36,190 nucleotides of DNA from Bacillota bacterium. Lineage in GTDB: Bacteria; Planctomycetota; UBA8108; UBA1146. Position numbers and translations under genes: made by a program. Below are positions 22,806 through 30,858 of this stretch, piece after piece. Below the pieces are notes generated by a model. It was not told the origin of the DNA and searched no databases. It worked only from the letters and a program-made list of their open reading frames with translations. The stretch is from NCBI GenBank assembly GCA_003973385.1, contig QNYK01000021.1, positions 1 to 36,190 on the forward strand. The letters run 5' to 3'. Numbering within the stretch: the first letter of the stretch is position 1; every line of letters begins with the position of its first letter.

Positions 22806-23734
22806 CGGATGGCCGCCTCGCGTGCTTCTTCGCCAACGAGATGTACGAAGACTTCGTGAAGGTTTGGATCCACTACCTCGAAGACTTCGAGAGCGATTCC
22901 GCTATCAAACGCAGCTTTCAACAGCAACTGCGGATCGGCGCCCTCGCGAAGTGTGTGTTCTGTCACGCCTTCTCTGCCGTCGGCGGAGGGTGCTGAGTTG
23001 ACCACTTCCGCCAATTGGCCAAGAACTTCATCAATATTGCTTCCACGAACGCGCACCCTGCGTGGTAGCAGCGCTCTTGCTTCGTGGACATCTCCATCAA
23101 ATACGAGGGAACCGGCGGAGATGACGACAATCCTTTCACAGATGCGCTCTGCATGGGACATGACATGGGTGGAAAAGAGCACGGTGCGGCCCTTTGCCCT
23201 GAGGTCCCGGATGACTTCCTCCATGACGCCCTGGTTGACAGGGTCGAGGCCGCTGAAGGGCTCGTCGAGGATGACCAGGTCTGGCTCGTGAGCGATGGAA
23301 GCGAGCACCTGTACCTTTTGGGCCATCCCCTTTGAGAGAGCTTCACACTTGTGGTCCTGAAACGCACCCAGGCCGTACCGCTCCAGCAATTCTCGAGCAG
23401 TTTTCTTGGCGAGTGCGGATGGCATTCCCTTGAGCGTCGCGAAGTAGGCGATGATGGACGCTGCAGTCATCTTCTTGTAGAGACCTTTTTCCTCGGGCAG
23501 GTAGCCGATGCGGCCACGTACATCGAGCGCTCGGGGAGCGCCGAGGATGGAGATGGTTCCCGAGGTGGGGCGCAGGATGTCGAGCATCATCCGGATGCAT
23601 GTAGTCTTCCCGGCACCATTAGGACCGAGAAAGCCGCAGACGGTTCCCTCGGGTACTGTGAAGGAAACATCATTTACAGCATTGAAATCACCGTACGATT
23701 TGGTGACATTGATCAGTTCAATAGGTGCAGTCAT
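22802..23734 (-). CDS. ABC transporter ATP-binding protein (NatA-like)
   Basis: A 310-residue ATPase with Walker A GPNGAGKTT (37-45), the signature LSKGMAQK (133-140) and Walker B LVILDEP (153-159). The KGMxQK signature is that of the NatA/ABC-2 exporter group. About 90 residues after the ATPase core form a regulatory C-terminal part. It partners with the following permease (four-base overlap). It starts 58 bases after the end of the HyuB-like gene, on the same strand, and may be in the same transcript. Confidence 0.92.
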   Translation of the reverse strand: MTAPIELINVTKSYGDFNAVNDVSFTVPEGTVCGFLGPNGAGKTTCIRMMLDILRPTSGTISILGAPRALDVRGRIGYLPEEKGLYKKMTAASIIAYFATLKGMPSALAKKTARELLERYGLGAFQDHKCEALSKGMAQKVQVLASIAHEPDLVILDEPFSGLDPVNQGVMEEVIRDLRAKGRTVLFSTHVMSHAERICERIVVISAGSLVFDGDVHEARALLPRRVRVRGSNIDEVLGQLAEVVNSAPSADGREGVTEHTLREGADPQLLLKAAFDSGIALEVFEVVDPNLHEVFVHLVGEEAREAAIR

Positions 23735-23792
23735 GACCGGCTTTCAGTGGGCGCTGAATGTTACTCCACTTCAGTGAAAGTGGATATGGAAA

Positions 23793-25355
23793 CTACTCAG
23801 CGCCTTCGATTCCCCAACCACCTCCGCCTGGTGTTTCGATTCTGATCGAGTCGCCAGCGGCTACTCGCCCTTGCCACTTACCCGGAAGCACATCGAGGGA
23901 ATGTTGGCTTCGATGTTGATTCAACCCGCACTTGCCGTCCTCGCCCCCGGCAAGTCCAGAAGGCGAGTGAGTACGGCGTTCGGAGAGGATCGACACCTGC
24001 ATCTCTTCCAGCAACAAGTACTCCCGGATGATGCCTTCTCCTCCGCGGTGAAGTCCGGTTCCTGCAGAACCACTTCGCAGTCCGAGATGGGTCACGAGTA
24101 CAGGTAGCGACTGTTCAAGCCGTTCGATGGGAGTGTTGAGGGTGTTGGTCATGTGAACATGGCGTCCGCTGGCGCCATGCCGGTCGGGACCTGCGCCACA
24201 GCCACCGCCGATCGTCTCGTAGTGAGCACCGTGCTCGTTTCCCATGACAAGGTTGTTCATCGTCCCCTGGGATTGAGCGGGGATCAGATCGGGGAGCGCC
24301 GGAGCCAGTGCCAGCAGCAGAACATCGACGAGTCGCTGCGAGGTTTCGACATTACCCCCGGCAACGGGGCTTCCGACCGGAGGATCGAGCAGGCTTCCCT
24401 CGGGGATCTTGACCCTGATGGATCGAAGAGTACCCCCGCTGGTGGGGATTTCTTCTCCCGCCAGAGCACGGAGCGTGTACTGGATCGCAGAGAGCACCAC
24501 GGCCTCATTGCAGTTCAAGGGCCCCGGGCAGGCATCTGCGGTTCCAGAAAAATCGAATGACGCGGTTTCGCCTTCGACATCGATGGCCACTGCAATCGCC
24601 AATGAAGAAGTACCAAGGCCATCATCGTCGAGATGATCAGTGGCGGTGTATGTGCCATCCGGAATGGAACTCAAGAGCGCACGAGTGTGTCTATCTGAAG
24701 AATCCTGCAATCTGGCAAACCCGATTGTTAGCGACTCTACTCCGATCCTGTCGATGACACGGCGCAGCCCTTTTTCCCCCACGGCCAGCGCGGCTCTCTG
24801 GGCAAGAAGATCACCGATTCGCTCCTGACGATTGCGCATCCGCTGAAGAAGTGCATCTTCGATCGCGTGATCGACTTCTCCTCCCTTGATCCAGGTCGTT
24901 GGAGGGATGACCACACCCTCCTCATCGAGAGATCTTGTGATTCCCATCGATCCGGGGACAGTGCCCCCGACATCGGCATGGTGTGCGCGTGTTGCCAGGT
25001 AGGCGGTCGGTTTTTTGTCACTCTTGTCGAGCCAGAAAGCCTGCACGGAAGTGATGTCTGGCAAGTGTGTTCCCCCGAGGCGGGGATCGTTGAGCAGTAC
25101 GATGTCCCCATCCGCGAGAGGACAACTCCTGGCCGCCTCCTTGACGGCAAGAGGCATCGCTCCGAGGTGAACCGGAATGTGCGCAGCCTGGGCGACCAGT
25201 TGCGCCTCTGCGTCAAAGATGGCGCAGGAAAGATCGAGTCGCTCCTTGATATTGGGAGACATCCCGGTGCGCTCGAGGGCAGTTCCCATCTCCTCGGCGA
25301 CCGATTCGAGTAGATTGCCGATCACGCGCAGACCTACCGGATCGAGGTCATTCAT
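23793..25355 (-). CDS. Hydantoinase B/oxoprolinase family protein (HyuB-like)
   Basis: A 520-residue protein of the usual HyuB length. Family-typical stretches are present: SVAEEMGTALERTGMSPNIKERLDLSCAIFD near the N-terminus split by normal residues, LLNDPRLGGTHLPDI, HHADVGG and GGGWG at the end. HyuB works with HyuA in ATP-dependent opening of 5-oxoproline or hydantoins, or acetone/acetophenone carboxylation. No HyuA partner is in the window, which is unusual. The frame is open 36 codons upstream, but the ATG at 25355 begins the conserved part and overlaps the dienelactone hydrolase stop by eight bases, suggesting coupling. No clear Shine-Dalgarno site is seen. Confidence 0.88.
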   Translation of the reverse strand: MNDLDPVGLRVIGNLLESVAEEMGTALERTGMSPNIKERLDLSCAIFDAEAQLVAQAAHIPVHLGAMPLAVKEAARSCPLADGDIVLLNDPRLGGTHLPDITSVQAFWLDKSDKKPTAYLATRAHHADVGGTVPGSMGITRSLDEEGVVIPPTTWIKGGEVDHAIEDALLQRMRNRQERIGDLLAQRAALAVGEKGLRRVIDRIGVESLTIGFARLQDSSDRHTRALLSSIPDGTYTATDHLDDDGLGTSSLAIAVAIDVEGETASFDFSGTADACPGPLNCNEAVVLSAIQYTLRALAGEEIPTSGGTLRSIRVKIPEGSLLDPPVGSPVAGGNVETSQRLVDVLLLALAPALPDLIPAQSQGTMNNLVMGNEHGAHYETIGGGCGAGPDRHGASGRHVHMTNTLNTPIERLEQSLPVLVTHLGLRSGSAGTGLHRGGEGIIREYLLLEEMQVSILSERRTHSPSGLAGGEDGKCGLNQHRSQHSLDVLPGKWQGRVAAGDSIRIETPGGGGWGIEGAE

Positions 25356-26193
25356 CTGGTGGTGCCTGCTCAGCTGGTTTTTTCCCGGTCTGTAACTCGC
25401 TGATGAAGAACTTCCGGACCTGGGTCCATGCTTTTCCCGCAGCCTCGGCAACATAGCGACCACTGGAAGGATTTGCGAAGGCGTGACCCGCTTCGTAGAG
25501 CAGGATCTCGTGTTTCACCTTCGCTTTCTTCAGGCCTTTTCTGAAGGCCTCGATCTGTTGTTCTGGAATACTTGGGTCCGACTTTCCAAATATTGCCAGA
25601 ACCGATCCACCGATGGCCGAGAGTTTTTGCGGGTCTGCTGGTGTTTTGCCGTAATACAGAACACACGCATCGATCCCCGGATGAGCCATGGCAGCATTGA
25701 GTGACCATGTTCCACCAAAACACCAACCGATGGTGCCCACACGATCGGCACGGACTCTCTCATCTCGATGAACGAAGCGGATGGCATCGGCGATGGATCT
25801 GGAAGCGATGACGTTCTTGACTTCCCTCATCAATGTCATCGCTTCTCTGGAGTTCTTGGCTACCTTGCCGCCGTAGAGATCGACGGCCAGCGCAACATGA
25901 CCATCGGTTGCCAGACGATCTGCCCAGTGTTTGATGTGCGTGTTCAGTCCCCACCATTCATGGAATACGATGACAGCGCTTCGTATTTCAGTCGTTTTCT
26001 CAGGAAGTGATAGATACCCGATTGTGTTGCCAACCTGGACCTCGATACCTCGGGTAGCCGGAGCCTCATCGCCGCGTAACTCGTGGAGTTTTCTGAACGC
26101 TTCCTCATCGATGGTTCCGTCCCACTTCTCGTCAGATGCGTTCACGGGGTTCATGACAAGAATGAGGATTGCGATGCTGATCCACCTGGACAT
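25348..26193 (-). CDS. Exported dienelactone hydrolase-family protein
   Basis: A 281-residue protein with an N-terminal signal peptide (about residues 1-19, ISIAILILVMNPVNA). The alpha/beta-hydrolase core carries the DLH nucleophile cysteine in GWCFGG (Cys158), Asp206 in GKSDPSIP and His237 in EAGHAFAN, a complete Cys-Asp-His triad. The family opens dienelactones in aromatic breakdown but includes many exported hydrolases with unknown substrates. GGAG lies seven bases before the ATG. It is coupled to the HyuB-like gene by an eight-base overlap and transcribed divergently from the RND adaptor. Confidence 0.9.
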   Translation of the reverse strand: MSRWISIAILILVMNPVNASDEKWDGTIDEEAFRKLHELRGDEAPATRGIEVQVGNTIGYLSLPEKTTEIRSAVIVFHEWWGLNTHIKHWADRLATDGHVALAVDLYGGKVAKNSREAMTLMREVKNVIASRSIADAIRFVHRDERVRADRVGTIGWCFGGTWSLNAAMAHPGIDACVLYYGKTPADPQKLSAIGGSVLAIFGKSDPSIPEQQIEAFRKGLKKAKVKHEILLYEAGHAFANPSSGRYVAEAAGKAWTQVRKFFISELQTGKKPAEQAPPDE

Positions 26194-26346
26194 TACACAC
26201 TCCGATCCCGGTCAGTGGTGAGTTTCATTGACGACCGGCCATCCAGTAGCCATCCTGGAGTTTCGAGTTTGCGAGCGGTCCTGCTCCCTGGGTTATAGAG
26301 GCTGGATTGTTCGCTCACGGACGACCGACCCCCTCGGAGGCCTACA
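26194..26346. promoter_or_regulatory. Divergent promoter region of the hydrolase and efflux operons
   Basis: 153 bases separate the two divergent genes. A TATAAC (-10-like) lies on the minus strand near 26293-26298 and a TATAGA on the plus strand overlaps it, with TTGCGA upstream on the plus strand at poor spacing. Promoters must be here, but the exact sites are weak. Confidence 0.35.
26336..26340 (+). promoter_or_regulatory. Ribosome binding site supporting a GTG start for the RND adaptor
   Basis: GGAGG lies six bases before the GTG at 26347; no ATG is available at that spacing. Confidence 0.65.
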
Positions 26347-27435
26347 GTGTTTTACACCCTCTTCCTGGTTCTCTCGATAGCCTCGCCACCAGAGTCTTCC
26401 ATCCCTGATGTGCCGAAAACCTGGAGACCCTTCGACCATCCCGCCATCTCGATGAGGGTATTCAGCGCCTATTCTCGACCGAATCGTGTCCTGTCCATCT
26501 CGTCCGAGACTCCCCAGAGGGTCACAAGAGTACACTTCGAGGAGGGGGACCTCATCCCGGGATTGCCGGGTTCGATGGTTGTTGCGATCGAACTCGATGC
26601 GGCGGTAGAGAAGCAGTTGCTCACCAGCGCAAGGATTGCCATCGAAATATCGAAGAGCGATGAGACGAGATCAGCGTTACAGATTTCGAATGCAGAAACT
26701 GCCTCGCGGATTGCCAGCAGAGAACTGGTGAGGGTGAAAGACCTCCATTCGAAGGGTGACGCATCGGATAGTGATCTGGATCGAGTTGTGCTGGCTGATG
26801 AAGATGCACGTGTTGTGCTGGAAATGGCTCGCCTTTCCCGGATGGATGCCGCTGCTGCGGTGAGGGCAGCCTCTTCAGAGGTCGCAGTGATCGAGGCTCG
26901 TATTGATAAGCTGATCTTGCGCGCACCCTCCGGGTGGCGAGTTGAGCAGCGAATGGTCGAACCCGGCCAGGGAGCGGCGCCAGGAAAACCGCTGATGATT
27001 TTTGCAGACCTCTCTTCCTTCGAGATCGAGATCCCGATGTCAGAGGAAGAGGTCACGGTGCTGGGTAAGGGACCGCTGAAAATCGAACGCGTATCGACAC
27101 GTGATCCCATTGAAGGGATCGTGGAGTTCGTCGGGGCGATTCCAGACCCCATCACTCACCGTCGCCGGGTGGTGATACGGATTCCCGCAGAAGAACTGGA
27201 TCTTGAGCCACCAGAGACCGGCGGAGGTATCGAGATTCAGGTCACCATCGAGGTTCCCGATGATTCCGGAGGCGTGAAGATCCCACACCGCTTTCTGAGC
27301 CGCCGACTCGAGCAATGGGTGGTCACGACCGAAGCTGGCAACATCCACGTGGTCACTCCCGTCCGATCCGATACCGTCGGCTGGATAGTACTTCCAGGGA
27401 ATTTGCCTCCCTCCGCGGTCCTGGTTGAACCCTAG
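26347..27435 (+). CDS. RND efflux periplasmic adaptor (HlyD/MFP family)
   Basis: A 362-residue protein with a short hydrophobic N-terminus (signal-like, residues 1-14), a barrel-sandwich half-motif, a coiled-coil hairpin at about 90-190 (rich in Ala/Glu/Arg) and a beta-barrel part from about 200, with RAPSGWRVEQRMVEPGQGA as the typical lipoyl-domain return. It would link the RND pump to an outer-membrane channel. GTG start, supported by GGAGG six bases upstream. Its stop overlaps the ribosome site of the pump gene. The outer-membrane TolC-like partner is absent from the window. Confidence 0.87.
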   Translation: MFYTLFLVLSIASPPESSIPDVPKTWRPFDHPAISMRVFSAYSRPNRVLSISSETPQRVTRVHFEEGDLIPGLPGSMVVAIELDAAVEKQLLTSARIAIEISKSDETRSALQISNAETASRIASRELVRVKDLHSKGDASDSDLDRVVLADEDARVVLEMARLSRMDAAAAVRAASSEVAVIEARIDKLILRAPSGWRVEQRMVEPGQGAAPGKPLMIFADLSSFEIEIPMSEEEVTVLGKGPLKIERVSTRDPIEGIVEFVGAIPDPITHRRRVVIRIPAEELDLEPPETGGGIEIQVTIEVPDDSGGVKIPHRFLSRRLEQWVVTTEAGNIHVVTPVRSDTVGWIVLPGNLPPSAVLVEP

Positions 27436-27441
27436 GAGGAG

Positions 27442-30400
27442 ATGAGCTTGCGGAATTTCCTCTCGGCCATCCTTCGCGCGACGATCCCCATCAATGTTGT
27501 CTTTTTCGGACTGATCCTGTACGCAGTGCTGGTCGCCATTCCTCAACTTCCAGTCGAGGTCTTTCCCAACAACTCCTTCCGGCAGGCACAGGTGACGCTT
27601 CGGTATCCAGGTGCTTCAGCTGAAGAAGTGGAAAGGCTGGTCACCCGACCGCTTGAAGATGCCATCCGAGGTCTCGAGGAAACCGAATATGTTGCCAGTA
27701 CATCGGTCCCGGGACGAAGTGAGGTCATCGTCAAATTTGACGATGAAGGAGATACCGATGTGGGGTTCGATCAGTTCAGATTTCGAGTTCTCTCGGCACT
27801 CAACAGCCTCCCCCAGGTCAACGGTAAGATCCTGCAGCCTATCTTCACGGAACTGGATGTAGATTCCTGGGTGCCGGTGATCCAGGTGATGCTGGTCAAT
27901 GCTCCGCATGGGAATCTCGACAAGAGGTCTCTCACAATCCTCGCCAAGGATCTTCGAGACCGTTTGGACAGGATTCCAGGTGTCAAGCGAGTCGATTTTG
28001 CCGGCGAGGAATTCGATCAGTTTCAGGTTTCGCTCGATCCGGAGAAGCTAGATCGACACGCCACGACATTTTCAGATGTCTTGAGTGCGCTGTCATCGCA
28101 TGGCGGTTCGCAGCCAGCTGGCCAGGTCGAGACCTCACTCGGCGAGAGGACCATCCGGATCGACACCAGACCGAGGGATCCCTCGGAGATCCTCGATGTG
28201 GTGGTTCGTAGAGATGGTCAGGGCTCTTTCATCACGGTCGCCGATCTCGTGGATCCGCAGTCCACAGGGGTCAGGCCGATCCCGGTGACGGTCAGCAACA
28301 GCCTGGATGGTAGAGAGGCGATCGGCTGCAGGGTTCTCAAGAATAGCATGGCAAACGCGAGTGATATTCGAGATGCAGTTCATGCTGAGATGGAAGCATT
28401 CAAGCAGTCCCACAGGGATGCGCCATTCGAGATGCATGCAATCCTCGATTCGACTCGCAAGATCAATGATTCGATGGCGGTACTTCACGACAGCCTATTC
28501 CTGGCGATGGGACTTGTGATCGCCAGTTTGTTCTTCTTCCTGAGCAAGAAAGGCCTCGCATCCTCTGGAGTGGCATTGTTGCTGACCGTGGTTTCGACGG
28601 TCGTTGTTGCTTCGAGCCAGGATCTGACGCTGGAACTTGTAGCACTTGGCGCGCTGGCACTATTTGTATTTTTCACTTGTCGTTCTGCAGTACTCACGGT
28701 GAGCGGCGTCATGTTCGCCATGCTTGGCACATTAGTGGTGTTCCATACCAATGACCGAAGCATCAACGAAGTGAGCCTGATCGGATTCGTGTTGACGGTG
28801 GGAATCATCGTGGACGATGCCATCATCGTGCTGGAAAACATCAGAAGGCAAAGAGAACTTGGAAAAGGACCGCGCGAGGCGATCATCACAGGAACCAGGG
28901 AAGTGATCGTTCCGGTGACATCGGCCACGCTGACGACGATGGCCGCATTTCTTCCTATGCTATTGATGACCGGGACCGTCGGAGATTTCTTCTCCATCTT
29001 GCCCATCAGCGTCGCCACTGCACTGGCGGTCAGTCTGGTGGAATGCCTCATCATCCTTCCCGTGCATGTCAACGATCTGGATCGATTGCTTGGACCAGAG
29101 AATGTGAACGTCACTGAAGAAGGCCATAACATCGAGAGCTATCTGGCACGACCAGGGTTTTCAGGGATGTTGTCGAGGTTCTACGACAGGATATTTCTCT
29201 GGAACCAGAAACATGGCCTCGGGGTGATCATCATCGCGGGTTTGCTTTTCTTCGGGGCGGTGGGGATCGTCACACAGAGCCTGGTGGGCCCGAAATTCGG
29301 AATGCGACCGATGCTCAAACTGGTGTTCTTTCCCGAGGACACATCGATTCTCAATATCACCGTCAATGCGAAACCTGGAACAGGTCTGGCAGAAACCGAC
29401 AGAATTGTTAGAGCGGTCTCTCGTGATTTACGAGACACCGGATATGTCGAAGCTGCTGTTGGACTCTCCGGCATGAAACTGGATTCAACCTATCGACCAC
29501 AGTTCAGCCACCAGGTTGGATTGATCCTGGCTGAGTTTCCGGTACGTGCTGAACGGATATTTGAAGATCCAAACGATGCCATCGATGCGTTGAGAGAAAT
29601 ATTGGAACAGAAGTGGCTCGACCGTGGTGTGAAACTGGAAATCACGGGACAGAAGGATGGGCCTCCACTGGGTGCTCCCGTTTCTGTACGCATTCAGGGT
29701 AGCAATCTCGAGGCAGTGGATGAGATTTCACGCCGGACATACAGATTGCTTGTCGAGGAATCACGTCCAGGGGGCCGACTCGAAGGAGTGATTGACCTGA
29801 CCAGTGATCTTGATCAGGAAACGATGTCCATCAATTTCAAGCTTGATGAAAGAGCGATGGCAATTCATGGTATCGATGCGAAGCAGGCCCGGCTCTTTGT
29901 TGCCGGTGCTTTTGATGGAATCTATACCGGGGATTACCTCCGATCCGATGATGAAATCCCAATCAGGGTTCGGATCAAGGAGGACGAAGTAACCGATCCC
30001 ACGGCGATTCTCGATCTCCCCATGGCCCGTGGGTCCGATGGCGGCGTGCTGAGATTCGGCAAGATTGGCAGTGTCGAGGGCTCCAATGAGCCGGGAATCC
30101 TCAGGCGGCGTCACTATCAGCGTTCGGTCAACATCAACGGCAACCTGACCCCGGATGCTGTCATCAACTCCGACTCGGTCGCGTTCGTCATCGATCAGGA
30201 ACTGGGACAAGAAGTTCGGTCCAGGGCAGGAGTGTCGTTCAGTTACGAAGGGGAAGCGCAGTCGACCAACCGTTCCTTCGAGAGCCTGTTTCTGGCGCTC
30301 TGGATCGCCATCTTCATCATCTACTTGATACTCGTGACTCAATTTCGCTCGGCATTTCATCCGTTCGTCGTTCTCTCGAATGTGGCGTTCGCCTTCACCG

Positions 30401-30858
30401 GAGTGGTCATCTTGATGGCTTTGTTGGCACTGTTCTCTGATGTACTGCCGGACGGCTGGGTCAGACCCGAGCGCTCCTATATCACCATGTTGGGATTCAT
30501 CGGGCTTGTCGGCTTGACCGGGATCGTCGTCAACGATGCCATCGTGCTGGTCGATTTCATCCAGAGAAGGCGTTCCGAGGGGATGGATCTGGACATGGCA
30601 TTGCGTACAGCTGGTCATGAAAGAATGAGGCCGATCTTGATGACCACCATCTCGACGATTGCAGGTTTGCTTCCGATGGCGATCGGGATCCCGCACTTTG
30701 ATGTCAGGTGGAGTCCATTTGCGACCGTCTTTGTCTCTGGATTGATGGTCGCAACGATGATGACCTTGCTGGTCGTGCCGGTGCTCTATCGGTTCTCGGT
30801 CAGGATTGAAAAGAAACTGACTCCACGTGATCGTCAGGCTGCTCTCAATCTTGAGTGA
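27442..30858 (+). CDS. RND-family efflux pump with an apparent extra pair of membrane helices
   Basis: A 1138-residue inner-membrane transporter, about 100 residues longer than typical (1030-1050). RND hallmarks: first helix NVVFFGLILYAVLVAIPQLP, helix 4 with two Asp (IIVDDAIIVLENI) for proton relay, and helix 10 GLVGLTGIVVNDAIVLVDFI. Between helix 2 and helix 4, about 108 residues stand where AcrB has roughly 68. The insertion reads as two further hydrophobic segments (GVALLLTVVSTVVVAS and LVALGALALFVFF), followed by a normal helix 3 (SGVMFAMLGTLVVF). The substrate is unknown. AGGAGG is only two bases before the ATG; a TTG at 27448 would fit spacing better. It overlaps the convergent fucosidase gene by 14 bases. 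Confidence 0.92.
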   Translation: MSLRNFLSAILRATIPINVVFFGLILYAVLVAIPQLPVEVFPNNSFRQAQVTLRYPGASAEEVERLVTRPLEDAIRGLEETEYVASTSVPGRSEVIVKFDDEGDTDVGFDQFRFRVLSALNSLPQVNGKILQPIFTELDVDSWVPVIQVMLVNAPHGNLDKRSLTILAKDLRDRLDRIPGVKRVDFAGEEFDQFQVSLDPEKLDRHATTFSDVLSALSSHGGSQPAGQVETSLGERTIRIDTRPRDPSEILDVVVRRDGQGSFITVADLVDPQSTGVRPIPVTVSNSLDGREAIGCRVLKNSMANASDIRDAVHAEMEAFKQSHRDAPFEMHAILDSTRKINDSMAVLHDSLFLAMGLVIASLFFFLSKKGLASSGVALLLTVVSTVVVASSQDLTLELVALGALALFVFFTCRSAVLTVSGVMFAMLGTLVVFHTNDRSINEVSLIGFVLTVGIIVDDAIIVLENIRRQRELGKGPREAIITGTREVIVPVTSATLTTMAAFLPMLLMTGTVGDFFSILPISVATALAVSLVECLIILPVHVNDLDRLLGPENVNVTEEGHNIESYLARPGFSGMLSRFYDRIFLWNQKHGLGVIIIAGLLFFGAVGIVTQSLVGPKFGMRPMLKLVFFPEDTSILNITVNAKPGTGLAETDRIVRAVSRDLRDTGYVEAAVGLSGMKLDSTYRPQFSHQVGLILAEFPVRAERIFEDPNDAIDALREILEQKWLDRGVKLEITGQKDGPPLGAPVSVRIQGSNLEAVDEISRRTYRLLVEESRPGGRLEGVIDLTSDLDQETMSINFKLDERAMAIHGIDAKQARLFVAGAFDGIYTGDYLRSDDEIPIRVRIKEDEVTDPTAILDLPMARGSDGGVLRFGKIGSVEGSNEPGILRRRHYQRSVNINGNLTPDAVINSDSVAFVIDQELGQEVRSRAGVSFSYEGEAQSTNRSFESLFLALWIAIFIIYLILVTQFRSAFHPFVVLSNVAFAFTGVVILMALLALFSDVLPDGWVRPERSYITMLGFIGLVGLTGIVVNDAIVLVDFIQRRRSEGMDLDMALRTAGHERMRPILMTTISTIAGLLPMAIGIPHFDVRWSPFATVFVSGLMVATMMTLLVVPVLYRFSVRIEKKLTPRDRQAALNLE

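Noticed and set aside
25356-25463. Extended N-terminus of the HyuB-like protein
   Set aside because: The extra residues are low in conservation and overlap the end of the dienelactone hydrolase gene; conserved HyuB sequence starts at the internal ATG.
29761-30696. 311-codon minus-strand open frame opposite the RND pump
   Set aside because: Its translation is rich in His, Asp and Gln and has no domain; the RND frame on the other strand is unambiguous.
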